Shown: positions 24,342 through 34,600, counted from the first letter of the stretch. The stretch is DNA of 64,000 nt from Betaproteobacteria bacterium (GCA_021373185.1 JAJFTF010000051.1:101957-165956), one strand, 5' to 3'. The notes: generated from the letters alone by a model not told the origin. Program-made: numbers and translations.

Positions 24342-25187
24342 TTACGGGTTGCGGAAAGTATCCAGCACGTCTTCCTCGAACTCCCGCGCACCCTCTTCAC
24401 TTAAACCAATCTCATCGAATACTTGCTGCCGCATTTCCGGCCATTGGTCATCGGGTAACTGATGCATGACATGCAGAAGATGACGCGCCATCTGGAGTAT
24501 CGACACCATGGTCAGCGCGGCATGGCCAACATGCAGCCTGTCGTGATGGAAACGCACGGCCTTGCAGATGAAATCCGGCAAACCCCAATGCTTGGCCACC
24601 AGGGAACCTACCACGGTGTGATCGGTATTGAAGCGCCGGTCTTCCTCCCTGAAATTCGGCCAATTGACCCCCTGATTCAAGCGGAAGGCCCGGCAATACT
24701 CCGGGAAGCGCTGCATCAGTATCGGCACGCCGCATTCGTGAAACAGCCCGGCCATGTAAGCCTGATCCGGCGCAATGTTGCAAGCCGAAATCTGCTTGCT
24801 GGCAATGATGGCGCTGAGCGTCGCAATTTCGCCTGATCGTTCCCAGAATTTATCGTAGATCGGCTCATGCCCGCCCAATACCTTGCGCAGCGATACGCCC
24901 TTGATGATGTTGACCACCTGCGTCAGCCCGATAATGGTGATGGCTTTGGTGATGTCTTCCACTCGTGAGCGCGGCTTGTAAAACGATGAGTTGACGACCT
25001 TGAACACGGCGGCAGTCAGCCCGACATCCTTGCCGATCAGGTTACCGATGGCCACCAGGCTGTTTCCCGGACGGTTGATCAACTTGTCGAGTTCCAGCAG
25101 GATAGTCGGTTGCGGCGGAATGCCGACCCCGCTACCGAGAATGGCGTCGATCTGCTGCTGTTCGCTGGTGTTGATTGTGGGTTCCAT
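24342..25187 (-). CDS. HDOD domain protein
   Basis: The 281-residue protein is a single HDOD domain: PPQPTILLELDKLINRPG, IGKDVGLTAAVFKVVNSSFY, ITIIGLTQVVNIIKG and AYMAGLFHECGVPILMQRFP. HDOD resembles HD-type phosphohydrolases but usually lacks the catalytic H-D metal pair (here HECG) and acts in signalling with two-component and c-di-GMP proteins. Start ATG 25187 has AGGAA upstream. The block position next to a hybrid kinase and diguanylate cyclase suits such a role, though the REP element and 166 bases separate them. Confidence 0.85.
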   Translation of the reverse strand: MEPTINTSEQQQIDAILGSGVGIPPQPTILLELDKLINRPGNSLVAIGNLIGKDVGLTAAVFKVVNSSFYKPRSRVEDITKAITIIGLTQVVNIIKGVSLRKVLGGHEPIYDKFWERSGEIATLSAIIASKQISACNIAPDQAYMAGLFHECGVPILMQRFPEYCRAFRLNQGVNWPNFREEDRRFNTDHTVVGSLVAKHWGLPDFICKAVRFHHDRLHVGHAALTMVSILQMARHLLHVMHQLPDDQWPEMRQQVFDEIGLSEEGAREFEEDVLDTFRNP

Positions 25188-25224
25188 TAAGATATGTTCC
25201 TGTCGTGAATTCGGTTACGGAAGA

Positions 25225-26130
25225 TCATATTCCGCGTAGCGCCCACCACCAACCGGTGAGCGTAAAAAAAGACAGCATGATCCCCACCGCCACCATCAGG
25301 TTGGCCAACTGGGGATCGAGGTCGTGCTCGGTCGCAATGATTGCGGCGGTAATCATCGGTGGCATTGCCGCCTCGAACAGCGTCACCTGCGCCACCAGCC
25401 CTTTTGCGCCCAAAACGCCTGCCAGCAACAGGTACAGCACAAAGGGCGCGAGCAACAGCTTGAACGCCAATCCTAGCACGAGATTCCGGCCATTGCCTGC
25501 AAGATGGCCGAGCCGCAATTGGAACCCCACCGAAACCAGCGCCAGTGGCGCCAAGGTATCGCCCAAACGCTTCAGTACCGCCACAGCCCACACCGGGTAA
25601 TCGACCGGAATCAACACCAGCGCCACGATCAGCGCAATGAAAGGCGGGAACAGCACGATCTTGCGCAGAATCGTGCGCGCGTCCGGCGCACCGCTTGAAT
25701 AAAGCCCTGCAGTGATGATACCTAATGTGGAGAGGGTAAGAAAGGAGCCGAGCTGGTCGGCGACGATGCCCGCGGCCAGCCCTTCATGGCCATAGAAGGT
25801 TTCGATCATCGGCAGGCCGAGGAAAGAGGTATTTCCCAGCCCACCGGTCAACATCAGTGCGCCGGTCGTTGGTCTTGAAAGATGAAGGGCTCTTCCCGCT
25901 ACCCAGAAGAATCCGGCTCCCAGACCGAAATGCAGCCACGCCATGATGGCCGCGTAGGCGAATTCCGGCTCCAGACGGATATCGTGAATATAGAGCAGCG
26001 TCAGTGCCGGCAACGAGATATGGATGATGAAACTGTTCAGCGCGGCAGGTGCGCTGGCCGGCATCCTGCGCGTCTGATGCAGGGCCACGCCAAGCAGGAA
26101 GCAGGTGACGAGAAGAATGAGGTTGGTCAT
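25225..26130 (-). CDS. AEC-family transporter (auxin efflux carrier-like)
   Basis: The 301-residue membrane protein has about ten hydrophobic segments arranged as two similar halves, with LTGGLGNTSFLGLPMIETFYG near residue 95, which is typical of AEC permeases. Bacterial members export or take up organic acids such as malate or malonate, or amino acids; substrate unknown. It is followed by the HDOD gene 37 bases on and preceded by thrC after 55 bases. Confidence 0.82.
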   Translation of the reverse strand: MTNLILLVTCFLLGVALHQTRRMPASAPAALNSFIIHISLPALTLLYIHDIRLEPEFAYAAIMAWLHFGLGAGFFWVAGRALHLSRPTTGALMLTGGLGNTSFLGLPMIETFYGHEGLAAGIVADQLGSFLTLSTLGIITAGLYSSGAPDARTILRKIVLFPPFIALIVALVLIPVDYPVWAVAVLKRLGDTLAPLALVSVGFQLRLGHLAGNGRNLVLGLAFKLLLAPFVLYLLLAGVLGAKGLVAQVTLFEAAMPPMITAAIIATEHDLDPQLANLMVAVGIMLSFFTLTGWWWALRGI

Positions 26131-26185
26131 TGCCTGCAGGGGATCAGCTTAGCGCAGAGACCCGAAGGCCATCTGCGCCAGGAAT

Positions 26186-27589
26186 TTAGCCGGTGTGGGA
26201 CACGATAAAACGCTTGATCGCTTCGGCATCGGAGTTCATCACCTCGAATCGTTGCGGTAGTTTTTCAATGCCGACCAGGTCTGCCGGGCGTTCCGGCTCG
26301 CGGCCCACCGCTTCGCGAATGGTTTCGTCGAACTTGGCCGCCAGCGCGGTTTCCAGGCAGACCAGCGGCACGCCGACCTCGCGATGTTCGATGCCGACCT
26401 TGAAACCGTCTGCGGTGTGAGTGTCGATCATCACGCCGTATTGCTCGTAAATCTGACGGATGGTTTTCAGGCGATCGGCATGGCTGCTTACGCCGGAGGT
26501 CATGCCGAATTCACCGACCTTGGCGAAATACGGTGTCTTGGCGAGGTCGAAGCTGCCGCCGCCATCCACCTGCTGCCACAGCGCCTTGACGATGGCCGGG
26601 TCGCGCCCTACCAGATCGTAGACGAAGCGCTCAAAATTGGATGCCTTGGAAATGTCCATCGAGGGACTGCTGGTATGCGAAGTTTCTGGCCGGGGGCGGT
26701 AAGCTCCGGTGCGGAAGAACTCGTCGAGCACGTCGTTCTCGTTGGTGGCGACGATCAGTTTTTTGATCGGCAGGCCCATCTGCCGGGCGATATGGCCGGC
26801 GCAGACATTGCCGAAATTGCCGGACGGCACCGAGAACGATACTTTCTCGTCGTTGTTCTTGGTCACTGCAAAATAGGCCTTGAAGTAGTACACCACCTGG
26901 GCCGTCACGCGCGCCCAGTTGATCGAATTGACCGCGCCGATCTTGTGTTTTGCCTTGAATTCGAGATCGTTGGAAACCGCCTTGACGATATCCTGGCAAT
27001 CATCGAAAACGCCCTTCACCGCAATATTGAAGATGTTCGGATCTTGCAGCGAATACATCTGCGCAGTCTGGAACGGGCTCATCTTGCCGAGCGGCGACAG
27101 CATGAACACCTTCACGCCCTTTTTGCCGCGCATGGCGTATTCCGCCGCCGAACCGGTATCGCCGGAAGTGGCACCGAGAATGTTGATCTCGGCATTGTCC
27201 TTGGCCAGCGCATACTCGAACAAATTGCCGAGCAACTGCATCGCCACGTCCTTGAAGGCCAGCGTCGGGCCGTTGGACAATTCCAGGATATGCAGGCCCG
27301 GCTCCAGCGTCTTTACCGGGGTGATGTCGTCGCTGCGGAACGTCGCCGCGGTATAGGTCTTGTCGACAATGACCTTGAGATCGGCAGCGGGAATATCGTC
27401 GGCGAAACGGCGGATCACTTCGAATGCCAGCTCGCGGTAGCCCATGTCGCGCATCGCGGCCAGATCTTCCTTGCTGACCTTGGGATAAGCCTCGGGTATG
27501 GTCAGGCCGCCATCGGTGGCGAGGCCGCCGAGCAGGATTTCGGTAAAAGTCTTGGGCGGCATGCCGCCACGAGTGCTTAGATATTTCAT
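26186..27589 (-). CDS. thrC: threonine synthase
   Basis: The 467-residue PLP enzyme converts O-phosphohomoserine to threonine. Signatures are MKYLSTRGG at the start, the PLP lysine in NGPTLAFKDVAMQLLG, GATSGDTGSAAEYAM for phosphate binding, and SVPSGNFGNVCAGHIA. Length fits the longer (class II, fungal/proteobacterial) form. It follows hom on the same strand, 183 bases away, with a dispersed repeat in between; alaA, hom and thrC form the usual betaproteobacterial order. Confidence 0.96.
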   Translation of the reverse strand: MKYLSTRGGMPPKTFTEILLGGLATDGGLTIPEAYPKVSKEDLAAMRDMGYRELAFEVIRRFADDIPAADLKVIVDKTYTAATFRSDDITPVKTLEPGLHILELSNGPTLAFKDVAMQLLGNLFEYALAKDNAEINILGATSGDTGSAAEYAMRGKKGVKVFMLSPLGKMSPFQTAQMYSLQDPNIFNIAVKGVFDDCQDIVKAVSNDLEFKAKHKIGAVNSINWARVTAQVVYYFKAYFAVTKNNDEKVSFSVPSGNFGNVCAGHIARQMGLPIKKLIVATNENDVLDEFFRTGAYRPRPETSHTSSPSMDISKASNFERFVYDLVGRDPAIVKALWQQVDGGGSFDLAKTPYFAKVGEFGMTSGVSSHADRLKTIRQIYEQYGVMIDTHTADGFKVGIEHREVGVPLVCLETALAAKFDETIREAVGREPERPADLVGIEKLPQRFEVMNSDAEAIKRFIVSHTG

Positions 27590-27630
27590 AGTTAAACCAC
27601 CAAATTGCCGTTGATCCTAAAAACTGCTTT

Positions 27631-27752
27631 TAGCCACAGATAAACACGGATTAACACAGATAAAACAATGCGTTGCATAGCGCTCAGCATTCACCAGAAA
27701 AGTGCACAAGATGCGAAACACACTCAATAATTATCCGTGTAATCCGTGGCTG
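27631..27752. repeat. dispersed GCCAC-GAT inverted repeat between hom and thrC
   Basis: Left arm 27631-27663 (TAGCCACAGATAAACACGG onward) and right arm 27731-27752 (ends CCGTGGCTGA) are imperfect reverse complements built from a 10-base unit ACACRGATNN. A related copy sits on the other side of hom. Confidence 0.75.
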
Positions 27753-27772
27753 AATTGCTTTTTCAGGTTGAT

Positions 27773-29089
27773 TTAGTTCGATCCCAGTTCTTCCAGCCGA
27801 ATCCGCGTCACCTTGCCGGAAATCGAGGACAGCGCCTCGATTTTGGCAATCGCCTGGTTGATGAATTTCTCCACGGTTTCGTGGGTCAGCAGGATCACGT
27901 CTGCCTGTTCCTCGCCTTCCGACGGCTCTTTCTGGATCATGGCATCGATCGAGATGCCGAGATCGGCCAGAATGCGTGTCACATCGGCCAGCACGCCGGG
28001 CTTGTCGAAGGCCTTGAGGCGCAGGTAGTAGGAGGTGCGCACTTCGTCTATCGGCAGGATCGGCGCGTCGGACAGCGCATCCGGCTGGAACGCGAGGTGC
28101 GGCACGCGATGTTCCGGGTCGGAAGTCAGCATCCGCGTGACATCCACCAGATCGGCCACCACCGCGCTCGCGGTCGGCTCGGCGCCGGCACCGCGACCAT
28201 AGAACATGGTTGCGCCGACGGCATCGCCCTTCACCAGTACCGCGTTCATCACGCCTTCGACGTTGGCGATCAGGCGCTTGGCCGGGATCAGCGTCGGATG
28301 GACGCGCAGCTCGATGCCCTTGTCGGTGCGCTTGGCGATGCCGAGCAGCTTGATGCGGTAGCCGAGCTGTTCGGCGTAGACGATGTCGTCTTTGGTCAGC
28401 TTGCTGATGCCTTCGGTGTAGGCCTTGTCGAACTGCATCGGGATGCCGAAGCCGATTGCCGCCATGATGCTGAGCTTGTGCGCGGCATCGACGCCTTCGA
28501 TGTCGAAAGTCGGGTCGGCCTCGGCATAACCGAGGCGCTGCGCTTCGGCCAGCACGGTATCGAAGGCCAGTCCCTTGTCGCGCATCTCGGTCAGGATGAA
28601 GTTGGTGGTGCCGTTGATGATGCCGGCAATCCATTCGATGCGGTTGGCGGTAAGGCCTTCGCGCAATGCCTTGATGATCGGAATGCCGCCGGCCACTGCG
28701 GCTTCAAAAGCCACCATCACACCCTTGTCCTGCGCCGCCTGGAAAATTTCATTGCCATGCACGGCCAGCAGCGCCTTGTTCGCAGTGACCACGTGCTTGC
28801 CGTTGGCGATTGCCTGCAGCACCAGATCCTTGGCCAGGGTGCAGCCGCCGATCAACTCGACGACGATATCGATATCCGGGTTGTTCACCACCGCCATCGC
28901 GTCAGTGGTGATCTCCAGGTCGTTGCCGGCAATCTTGCGCGCCTTTTCCAGATCGCGCACCGCCGCCATTTTCACCACGATGTCGCGCCCGGCACGGCGG
29001 GTGATTTCCTTGGCGTTGCGCCGCAATACCGTGAGGGTGCCGCCGCCGACAGTGCCCAGACCTAACAGACCTACATTGATGGGTTTCAT
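27773..29089 (-). CDS. hom: homoserine dehydrogenase
   Basis: The 438-residue enzyme reduces aspartate semialdehyde to homoserine with NAD(P)H. It has the Rossmann motif GLLGLGTVGGGTL at the N terminus, the catalytic region AEADPTFDIEGVDAAHKLSI with Lys, and a C-terminal ACT domain (YYLRLKAFDKPGVLADVTRI from about residue 352) expected to mediate feedback control by threonine. I start at ATG 29089, just before the Rossmann strand; an upstream in-frame ATG at 29110 is possible. Repeats flank both sides. Confidence 0.95.
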   Translation of the reverse strand: MKPINVGLLGLGTVGGGTLTVLRRNAKEITRRAGRDIVVKMAAVRDLEKARKIAGNDLEITTDAMAVVNNPDIDIVVELIGGCTLAKDLVLQAIANGKHVVTANKALLAVHGNEIFQAAQDKGVMVAFEAAVAGGIPIIKALREGLTANRIEWIAGIINGTTNFILTEMRDKGLAFDTVLAEAQRLGYAEADPTFDIEGVDAAHKLSIMAAIGFGIPMQFDKAYTEGISKLTKDDIVYAEQLGYRIKLLGIAKRTDKGIELRVHPTLIPAKRLIANVEGVMNAVLVKGDAVGATMFYGRGAGAEPTASAVVADLVDVTRMLTSDPEHRVPHLAFQPDALSDAPILPIDEVRTSYYLRLKAFDKPGVLADVTRILADLGISIDAMIQKEPSEGEEQADVILLTHETVEKFINQAIAKIEALSSISGKVTRIRLEELGSN

Positions 29090-29127
29090 ATTGATTTCTT
29101 TTTGTCTCAAATTTTAAATTCTAAAAT

Positions 29128-29234
29128 CAGCCACGGATTAACACGGATCTACACAGATAGGGCGCGATATTCAAATTGTCGCCGAGATGAAATCGTTTGT
29201 TTTTATCCGTGTAAATCTGTGTACATCCGTGGCT
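29128..29234. repeat. dispersed GCCACGGAT inverted repeat between alaA and hom
   Basis: Left arm 29128-29159 (AGCCACGGATTAACACGGAT, then CTACACAGAT) and right arm 29205-29234 are near-perfect reverse complements, both made of the 10-base unit ACACRGATNN repeated about three times. The copy is cleaner than the one at 27631-27752. Confidence 0.8.
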
Positions 29235-29247
29235 AAACTGTTTTTTA

Positions 29248-30474
29248 TTACGTCCCGTGCCGCTTGCGGTAGCCTTCCAGAAAGCGCGCAATGCGCCCGA
29301 TGGCTTCGGTGAGGTCGTCCATGTTGGGCAGGAACACCACCCGGAAATGGTCGGGATGCGGCCAGTTGAAGCCGCTGCCCTGCACCAGCAAAACTTTTTC
29401 TTCGAGCAGCAGTTCGAGGATGAATTCCTGGTCATCGGTGATCGGGTACATTTTCGGGTCGAGCCGGGGGAACAGGTACATCGCCCCTTTCGGCTTGACG
29501 CAAGTAACACCCGGAATGTCGGTCAGCAGTTTCCAGGCCAGGTCGCGCTGCTTGGCGAGACGTCCGCCGGGCGCGACCAGGTCGTTGATGCTCTGGTAGC
29601 CGCCGAGCGCGGTCTGGATGCCGTATTGCGCCGGCACGTTGGCGCACAACCGCATCGAGGCGAGCATGGTCAACCCTTCGATATAGTCCTTGGCATGGCG
29701 CTTTTCGCCCGACACGATCAGCCAGCCGGCACGATAACCGGCGGCGCGGTAATTCTTCGACAGGCCGTTGAAGGTAATGAACAGCACATCGTCGGCCAGC
29801 GAAGCAATCGAGGTGTGGGTCTCGCCGTCGTACAGCACCTTGTCGTAGATTTCGTCGGCGTAGATGATGAGCTGGTGCTGGCGCGCGATCTCGACGACCT
29901 CCAGCAGCAGCTCCTCCGGGTATAGCGCGCCGGTCGGGTTGTTCGGGTTGATCAGCACGATCGCACGGGTATTCGGGCCGATTTTGCCGCGAATGTCGTC
30001 GAGGTCGGGCAGCCAGCCGGATTGCTCGTCGCACAGGTAATGGCGCGGCGTACCACCGGCCAGGGTCACTGCCGCCGTCCATAGCGGATAGTCCGGCGCC
30101 GGCACCAGCACTTCGTCGCCGGTGTCGAGCAGGCCCTGCATTGCCATCACGATCAGCTCGGACACGCCGTTGCCAATGTAGATGTCTTCCATCTGCACGT
30201 CGCGAATTTTCTTTTGCTGGGTATAGTGCATGATCGCCTTGCGCGCGGCGAACAGCCCTTTGGATTCGGAATAACCCGAAGCATTGGGCAGGTTGTGAAT
30301 CACGTCCTGGAGGATTTCCTCCGGCGCTTCAAAGCCGAACGGCGCCGGGTTGCCGATATTGAGCTTGATGATGCGATGACCATCCTCCTCCATCTGCCGG
30401 GCGCGCTCCATCACCGGGCCACGGATGTCGTAGCAGACGTTTGCGAGCTTGGTGGATTTAAGTACAGGTTGCAT
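29248..30474 (-). CDS. alaA: PLP-dependent aminotransferase, alanine transaminase AlaA type
   Basis: The 408-residue class I aminotransferase has the PLP lysine in TFNGLSKNYRAAGYRAGWL, the substrate Arg region FRVVFLPN, and the N-terminal KLNIGNPAPFGFEAPEEIL that is characteristic of AlaA/YfbQ-type enzymes, which make alanine from pyruvate and glutamate. I start at ATG 30474 (MQPVLKSTKLANV); GGGGC lies about ten bases before it. Upstream in-frame Met at 30516 adds a basic run not seen in the family. It heads the alaA-hom-thrC set. Confidence 0.9.
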   Translation of the reverse strand: MQPVLKSTKLANVCYDIRGPVMERARQMEEDGHRIIKLNIGNPAPFGFEAPEEILQDVIHNLPNASGYSESKGLFAARKAIMHYTQQKKIRDVQMEDIYIGNGVSELIVMAMQGLLDTGDEVLVPAPDYPLWTAAVTLAGGTPRHYLCDEQSGWLPDLDDIRGKIGPNTRAIVLINPNNPTGALYPEELLLEVVEIARQHQLIIYADEIYDKVLYDGETHTSIASLADDVLFITFNGLSKNYRAAGYRAGWLIVSGEKRHAKDYIEGLTMLASMRLCANVPAQYGIQTALGGYQSINDLVAPGGRLAKQRDLAWKLLTDIPGVTCVKPKGAMYLFPRLDPKMYPITDDQEFILELLLEEKVLLVQGSGFNWPHPDHFRVVFLPNMDDLTEAIGRIARFLEGYRKRHGT

Positions 30475-30548
30475 GGCCTCGAGCCCCTTCTTTCGCTGGC
30501 GGTGTTGTCGCTTCACAGAATCGGCTTAATCGAAATTGGCTTAAAAGG

Positions 30549-30554
30549 TATAAT
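30549..30554 (+). promoter_or_regulatory. candidate -10 element for the Mth938-type gene
   Basis: A perfect TATAAT lies 41 bases before the TTG start at 30596, in the short divergent region between alaA and this gene. No good -35 element is visible at 17 bases (TTAATC), so strength and exact start are uncertain. Confidence 0.4.
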
Positions 30555-30595
30555 CTTACCCGACCACCCCTTGTCCCGCAATTGAAAGGCCTGCC

Positions 30596-30967
30596 TTGAA
30601 GCTCCATCTGGACAACGCCGCCGGATTAAACCTGTTCACCGGCTACGATGCCGATTACGTCGCCGTCAACCGCCAGCGCTACCAGACCAGCCTGATCGTG
30701 CTGCCGGACCGGATCGTTGAGAACTGGCCACCGCGCGATTTCGCGGCACTTGAAGCGACGCACTTCGAATTCATTCTGGAGTTCCAGCCGGAGATCGTGC
30801 TGTTCGGCACCGGCGATACTTTGCGCTTCCCGCATCCGAGCCTGACCGAGGCACTGACTCGTGCGCACATCGGCATCGAGGTGATGAACAATCCGGCGGC
30901 CTGCCGCACCTACAACATTCTCGCGGCGGAAGGCCGCAAAGTGGCTGCAGCGCTGCTGCTGCGCTAG
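30596..30967 (+). CDS. Mth938-like (DUF498) domain protein
   Basis: The 123-residue protein has the Mth938 fold features: an N-terminal strand pair, LIVLPDRIVENWPP near residue 32, FVLFGTGDTLRFP-like IVLFGTGDTLRFPHP and a conserved MNNPAACRTYNILAAEGR near the C terminus. Homologues include human NDUFAF3 and are linked with membrane-complex assembly, often near secY or protein-export genes; its bacterial role is unsettled. The start codon appears to be TTG 30596, because the family begins at this point and no ATG or GTG is available before Met99 of the frame. Confidence 0.8.
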   Translation: MKLHLDNAAGLNLFTGYDADYVAVNRQRYQTSLIVLPDRIVENWPPRDFAALEATHFEFILEFQPEIVLFGTGDTLRFPHPSLTEALTRAHIGIEVMNNPAACRTYNILAAEGRKVAAALLLR

Positions 30968-30970
30968 ATA

Positions 30971-31017
30971 TGTAGGTTGGGTTAGGCGCGGGGGTTTGCG
31001 CCGTAACCCAACCTACA
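30971..31017. repeat. inverted repeat between convergent genes (TGTAGGTTGGGTTA type)
   Basis: TGTAGGTTGGGTTAGGCGC (30971-30989) pairs almost perfectly with 30998-31017 around an eight-base loop. It fills the 53-base gap between two convergent genes and could end both transcripts, though it lacks a T run. The sequence is a repeat type I recall from many proteobacterial genomes. Confidence 0.75.
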
Positions 31018-31020
31018 TGA

Positions 31021-31671
31021 TTAGGGGAAAATTTCGCTGAAGCTGCCGATGGCGTCGAACTCTTCGACGTTCTTTTCCGGCTGACGCGTATCCGGCTGGC
31101 GCACCGCCAGCAAGTGGGCGATGCCGTAATTTTTCGCCGAACGCAACACAGGCAGGCTGTCATCCACCAGCAAGGTATGGGCGGCATCAAAGCGTTCCAC
31201 GGCCTGCAGCCTATCCCAAAACTCCGGGTGCTCCTTGGGCACGCCGATGTCGTGGGCGCAAACCACTGCATCGAAATAACCTTCCAGGCGGGTCTTGCGC
31301 ATCTTCAGCGCCAGGCTCTTGTGATGGGCGTTGGTCACCAGCACATTGCGACGGCCACTGGCCTGCACCGCTTCCAGAAAACCGGTGACATGCGGATGCA
31401 CCGCAATCAGGTGTTCCACCTCGGCCTTGAGCCGTGCAATGTCCAGATCCAGCTCGCGCGACCAGTAATCCACGCAATACCAGTCCATGGTGCCCGCTAC
31501 CTTGCGATAGCCCGGCGCCAGCACATTCTGTGCCGCCTCATGGCTCAGGCCGTGTTTCTCGGCATAGCGTCGCGGCACATGTTCCAGCCAGAAATAATTA
31601 TCGAAATGCAAGTCCAGCAGAGTGCCGTCCATGTCGAGAAAAACACTCTGAATAGAAGGCCAGTCAAGCAT
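31021..31671 (-). CDS. HAD-family hydrolase, GMP/IMP nucleotidase (YrfG) type
   Basis: The 216-residue protein has the HAD motifs in order: DMDGTLLDLHFDN (nucleophile Asp at 14), NVLVTNAHHKSL (motif II) with Lys-containing cap return, and LLVDDSLPVL (motif IV). The HFDNYFW and LTLAPGYRKVAGT-like QNVLAPGYRKVAGT stretches match YrfG, which dephosphorylates GMP and IMP. Substrate assignment is by family only. The hybrid kinase gene lies 13 bases upstream on the same strand, so the two may be co-transcribed. Confidence 0.82.
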   Translation of the reverse strand: MLDWPSIQSVFLDMDGTLLDLHFDNYFWLEHVPRRYAEKHGLSHEAAQNVLAPGYRKVAGTMDWYCVDYWSRELDLDIARLKAEVEHLIAVHPHVTGFLEAVQASGRRNVLVTNAHHKSLALKMRKTRLEGYFDAVVCAHDIGVPKEHPEFWDRLQAVERFDAAHTLLVDDSLPVLRSAKNYGIAHLLAVRQPDTRQPEKNVEEFDAIGSFSEIFP

Positions 31672-31683
31672 CTATATTTCTTC

Positions 31684-34600
31684 TCATGACCCGGCGACAG
31701 GATTTATCACCCGGTCGACAGTGGCGAGCAGCTTGCCGATCTCGACCGGCTTGGACACATAATCGGCAAAACCGGCTTCCAGCAAAAGAGTGATTTCGCG
31801 CGGGGATTCGCCGACGCTCACGGCAACAACCGGGATGGAAGATAGAGCCACATCCTCCCGCAACATGCCCAACGCCGCCAAGCCGCTCATGCCCGGCAGG
31901 TTCAATTCCATCAATATGGCGTCTGGCTTGACGCCGTTCAAAAGCGCCATCCCCCGCTCCGCTGTCGAAGCCGAAATCAGTCTGATACCAGGGCGCTGTT
32001 TTTTCAGAATATCGGTCACCAATGCCAGATCAGCCTCGTCGTCCTCAACGTACAACAAGGTATGGGTGGCATGCACATGCGACCCGCCCTCGGCCTCTTC
32101 GACAACCACTTCCGGCTCCATTTGCCCGGACTGTTCCGGCAGGTCGATCCAGAAGGTAGTACCCTCGCCCACACAGCTTTCAACCCCGATTCCGCCGCCC
32201 ATCAGTTCCATCAGCCGCTTGGCGACAGCCAGTCCGACGCCCGTGCCCTGAACCTGGGATTTATCCGCGTCCAGCCGGTTAAATGGAACAAACAATTCGC
32301 TCAGTTTCTCTTCCGGAATACCGGCGCCGGTATCTCTGATGCTGACTCTCAGCAGATCACCTTCCAGATGCGAACATTCCAGCGTGATCGAACCGCCCTC
32401 GCGGTTGTATTTAACCGCATTGGACAGCAAGTTGAGCAACACCTGTTTCAGGCGGGTACGATCGACCCGGACAAGCATCTGAGCACAACTGGATACCCGA
32501 TCTTCTATCGAGATATGACGTTCATTCGACAACGGCGCGATCAGATCGATACACTCCTGCAATGCTTGATCCAGCGCCACCGTTTCCACATGCAGCTGCA
32601 TCTTGCCCGCCTCGATCCTCGCAAGGTCGAGCACTTCATTGACCAGTTCCAGCAAGTGCCAGCCGGCCTTGGCAATGTGCTTGACGCTGACATCCTGAGA
32701 AGCGGTCAGCGGTTCGGTCGGATCGCTTTCCAGCAATTGGGCAAAACCCAGGACGGCATTGAGCGGCGTGCGCAGTTCATGGCTCATGCGCGACAGAAAC
32801 TCAGACTTGGCGCGGTTGGCCTGCTCCGCCGACTCTTTGGCATGCAGCAATTCCTGCTCGACCTGTTTGCGACTGGTAATATCGTGGTTGATCGCCAACA
32901 TGCAGCGCTCACCATGGAATTCGACGACTTCCGCCGATAGCAGGACATCCCGCATGCTGCCGGATTTCGAGCGGAATACCACCTCGTAATCGCGCAAGTG
33001 GCCATAATGCAGCAACTGGGCGACCATCTTGTTATATTTATCGGGGTCAGACCAAATTCCCAACTCCAGCGCTGTTCGACCAATGGCTTCTTCAGGCTGG
33101 CACCCGGAAAAATGGGTGAACGCATCGTTAACCATGATAAATTTGCCATCCGACAGGCTGCTGATGGTGAACACTTCCGGGCTGGCATTAAATGCCTGCG
33201 ATATCCGCGCCTCCGAGGCTTTCAACCGATCCATGGCGCGCCGGTTATCATCGGCCAGACGCAGCGCCTTGATGCCATAGGCAAGATTCCCTGTCAGCTC
33301 GGACAACAAACCAATTTCTTCCCGATCGAAACCGTTGATGGTTGAGGTGTAAACAGCCAGCATGCCAATCGAAACATTGTCGAGCAACAGTGGCAACGCC
33401 ATGACTCCGGCAAAGCCATGTTCCTTTGCCTCGTTGTACCAGGGCGACATGACGGGATCGCTGAAAATATCCTGAATCACCCGGTACCGGCCCGTCCGTA
33501 TCGCCTCGCCGACTGGCCCCCGACCATGTTCATCGTCGGCATCCCAGATAATCCTTGCCTTGTCCAGGCACGTCGCATCCATTCCCGCCACCGCGATCGG
33601 CAGCACGGTTTTCTCAATATCATGCAGGGTCAATCCCACCCAAGCCATGCGATAACCGCCGGTTTCCACGCAGATCCGGCAAATTTCCTGTAGCAGATCA
33701 TTTTCATTATCGATGCGCACCAACGCCTCATTACATGCATTCAGAGTTTTCAGAGTGCGGTTGAGCTTGACCAGCGCCGTCCCCGCCTGTTTGCTCGCTG
33801 AAATGTCGGTGCGAATCGCCACATATTGATAAGGTTTTCCTGCGCCATCCAGAAAAGGAACGATCGTGGTGTTCACCCAGTAAAAGCTGCCATCTTTTTT
33901 GCGATTCTGAATTTCGCCCCGCCACACCTCTCCTCGTGCTATGGCCTTCCACATCTCGGCAAAAAAACTTTTCGGATGGTAACCGGAATTGAGCAGGCGG
34001 TGATCCTGTCCCAGCAGCTCTTCGCGTGCATACTGGCTGATCTCGCAGAATTTATCGTTGACGTAAGTGATTCTGCCGCTACGATCGGTAATCGCAACGA
34101 TCGAGTGCTGATCCAGAGCGAATTTCTGGGACTCCAGTTCCTGCAAGGTTTTTTCAAGCATCAGCGAGTGTTCCGACAACTTGGCCTCGAACAATCGACG
34201 CTCTGCGATTTCAACCTCCATTTGCTGGTTGATTTCGGACAAGGCCTCTGTGCGTTCGTTGACCCGCTGTTCAAGCTCATCATTGGAACGCAAAACCTCC
34301 TTGAAGCTGCCTCCCAGCCCAGCCGCCATGTCGCTGAAATTTTCGACCAGCGTATCGACTTCGGCAATCGGACTGGCGGGCAGGTGCAACTCATCCCCTT
34401 CAATCACTTTCATCCTGAGACTGGTCGATGCCTCCGCCAGCTTGGCCAGCGGACTGGTCAGCCTGCCGCTAAAGAACCGGCCAAACAAAAAGGCCAGCAG
34501 GACGATCCCCAGCGTCAGCGAGAGTGCGCCGGCAAGGGATTTCCGGATTGCGTCCTGATAGGATGCGGCAGGAATTTCCACCAGCAGCACCAGGTTGCCG

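Noticed and set aside
29127..29510. Short open frame reading through the repeat between alaA and hom
   Set aside because: Typical false frame produced by ACACGGAT repeats; overlaps alaA.
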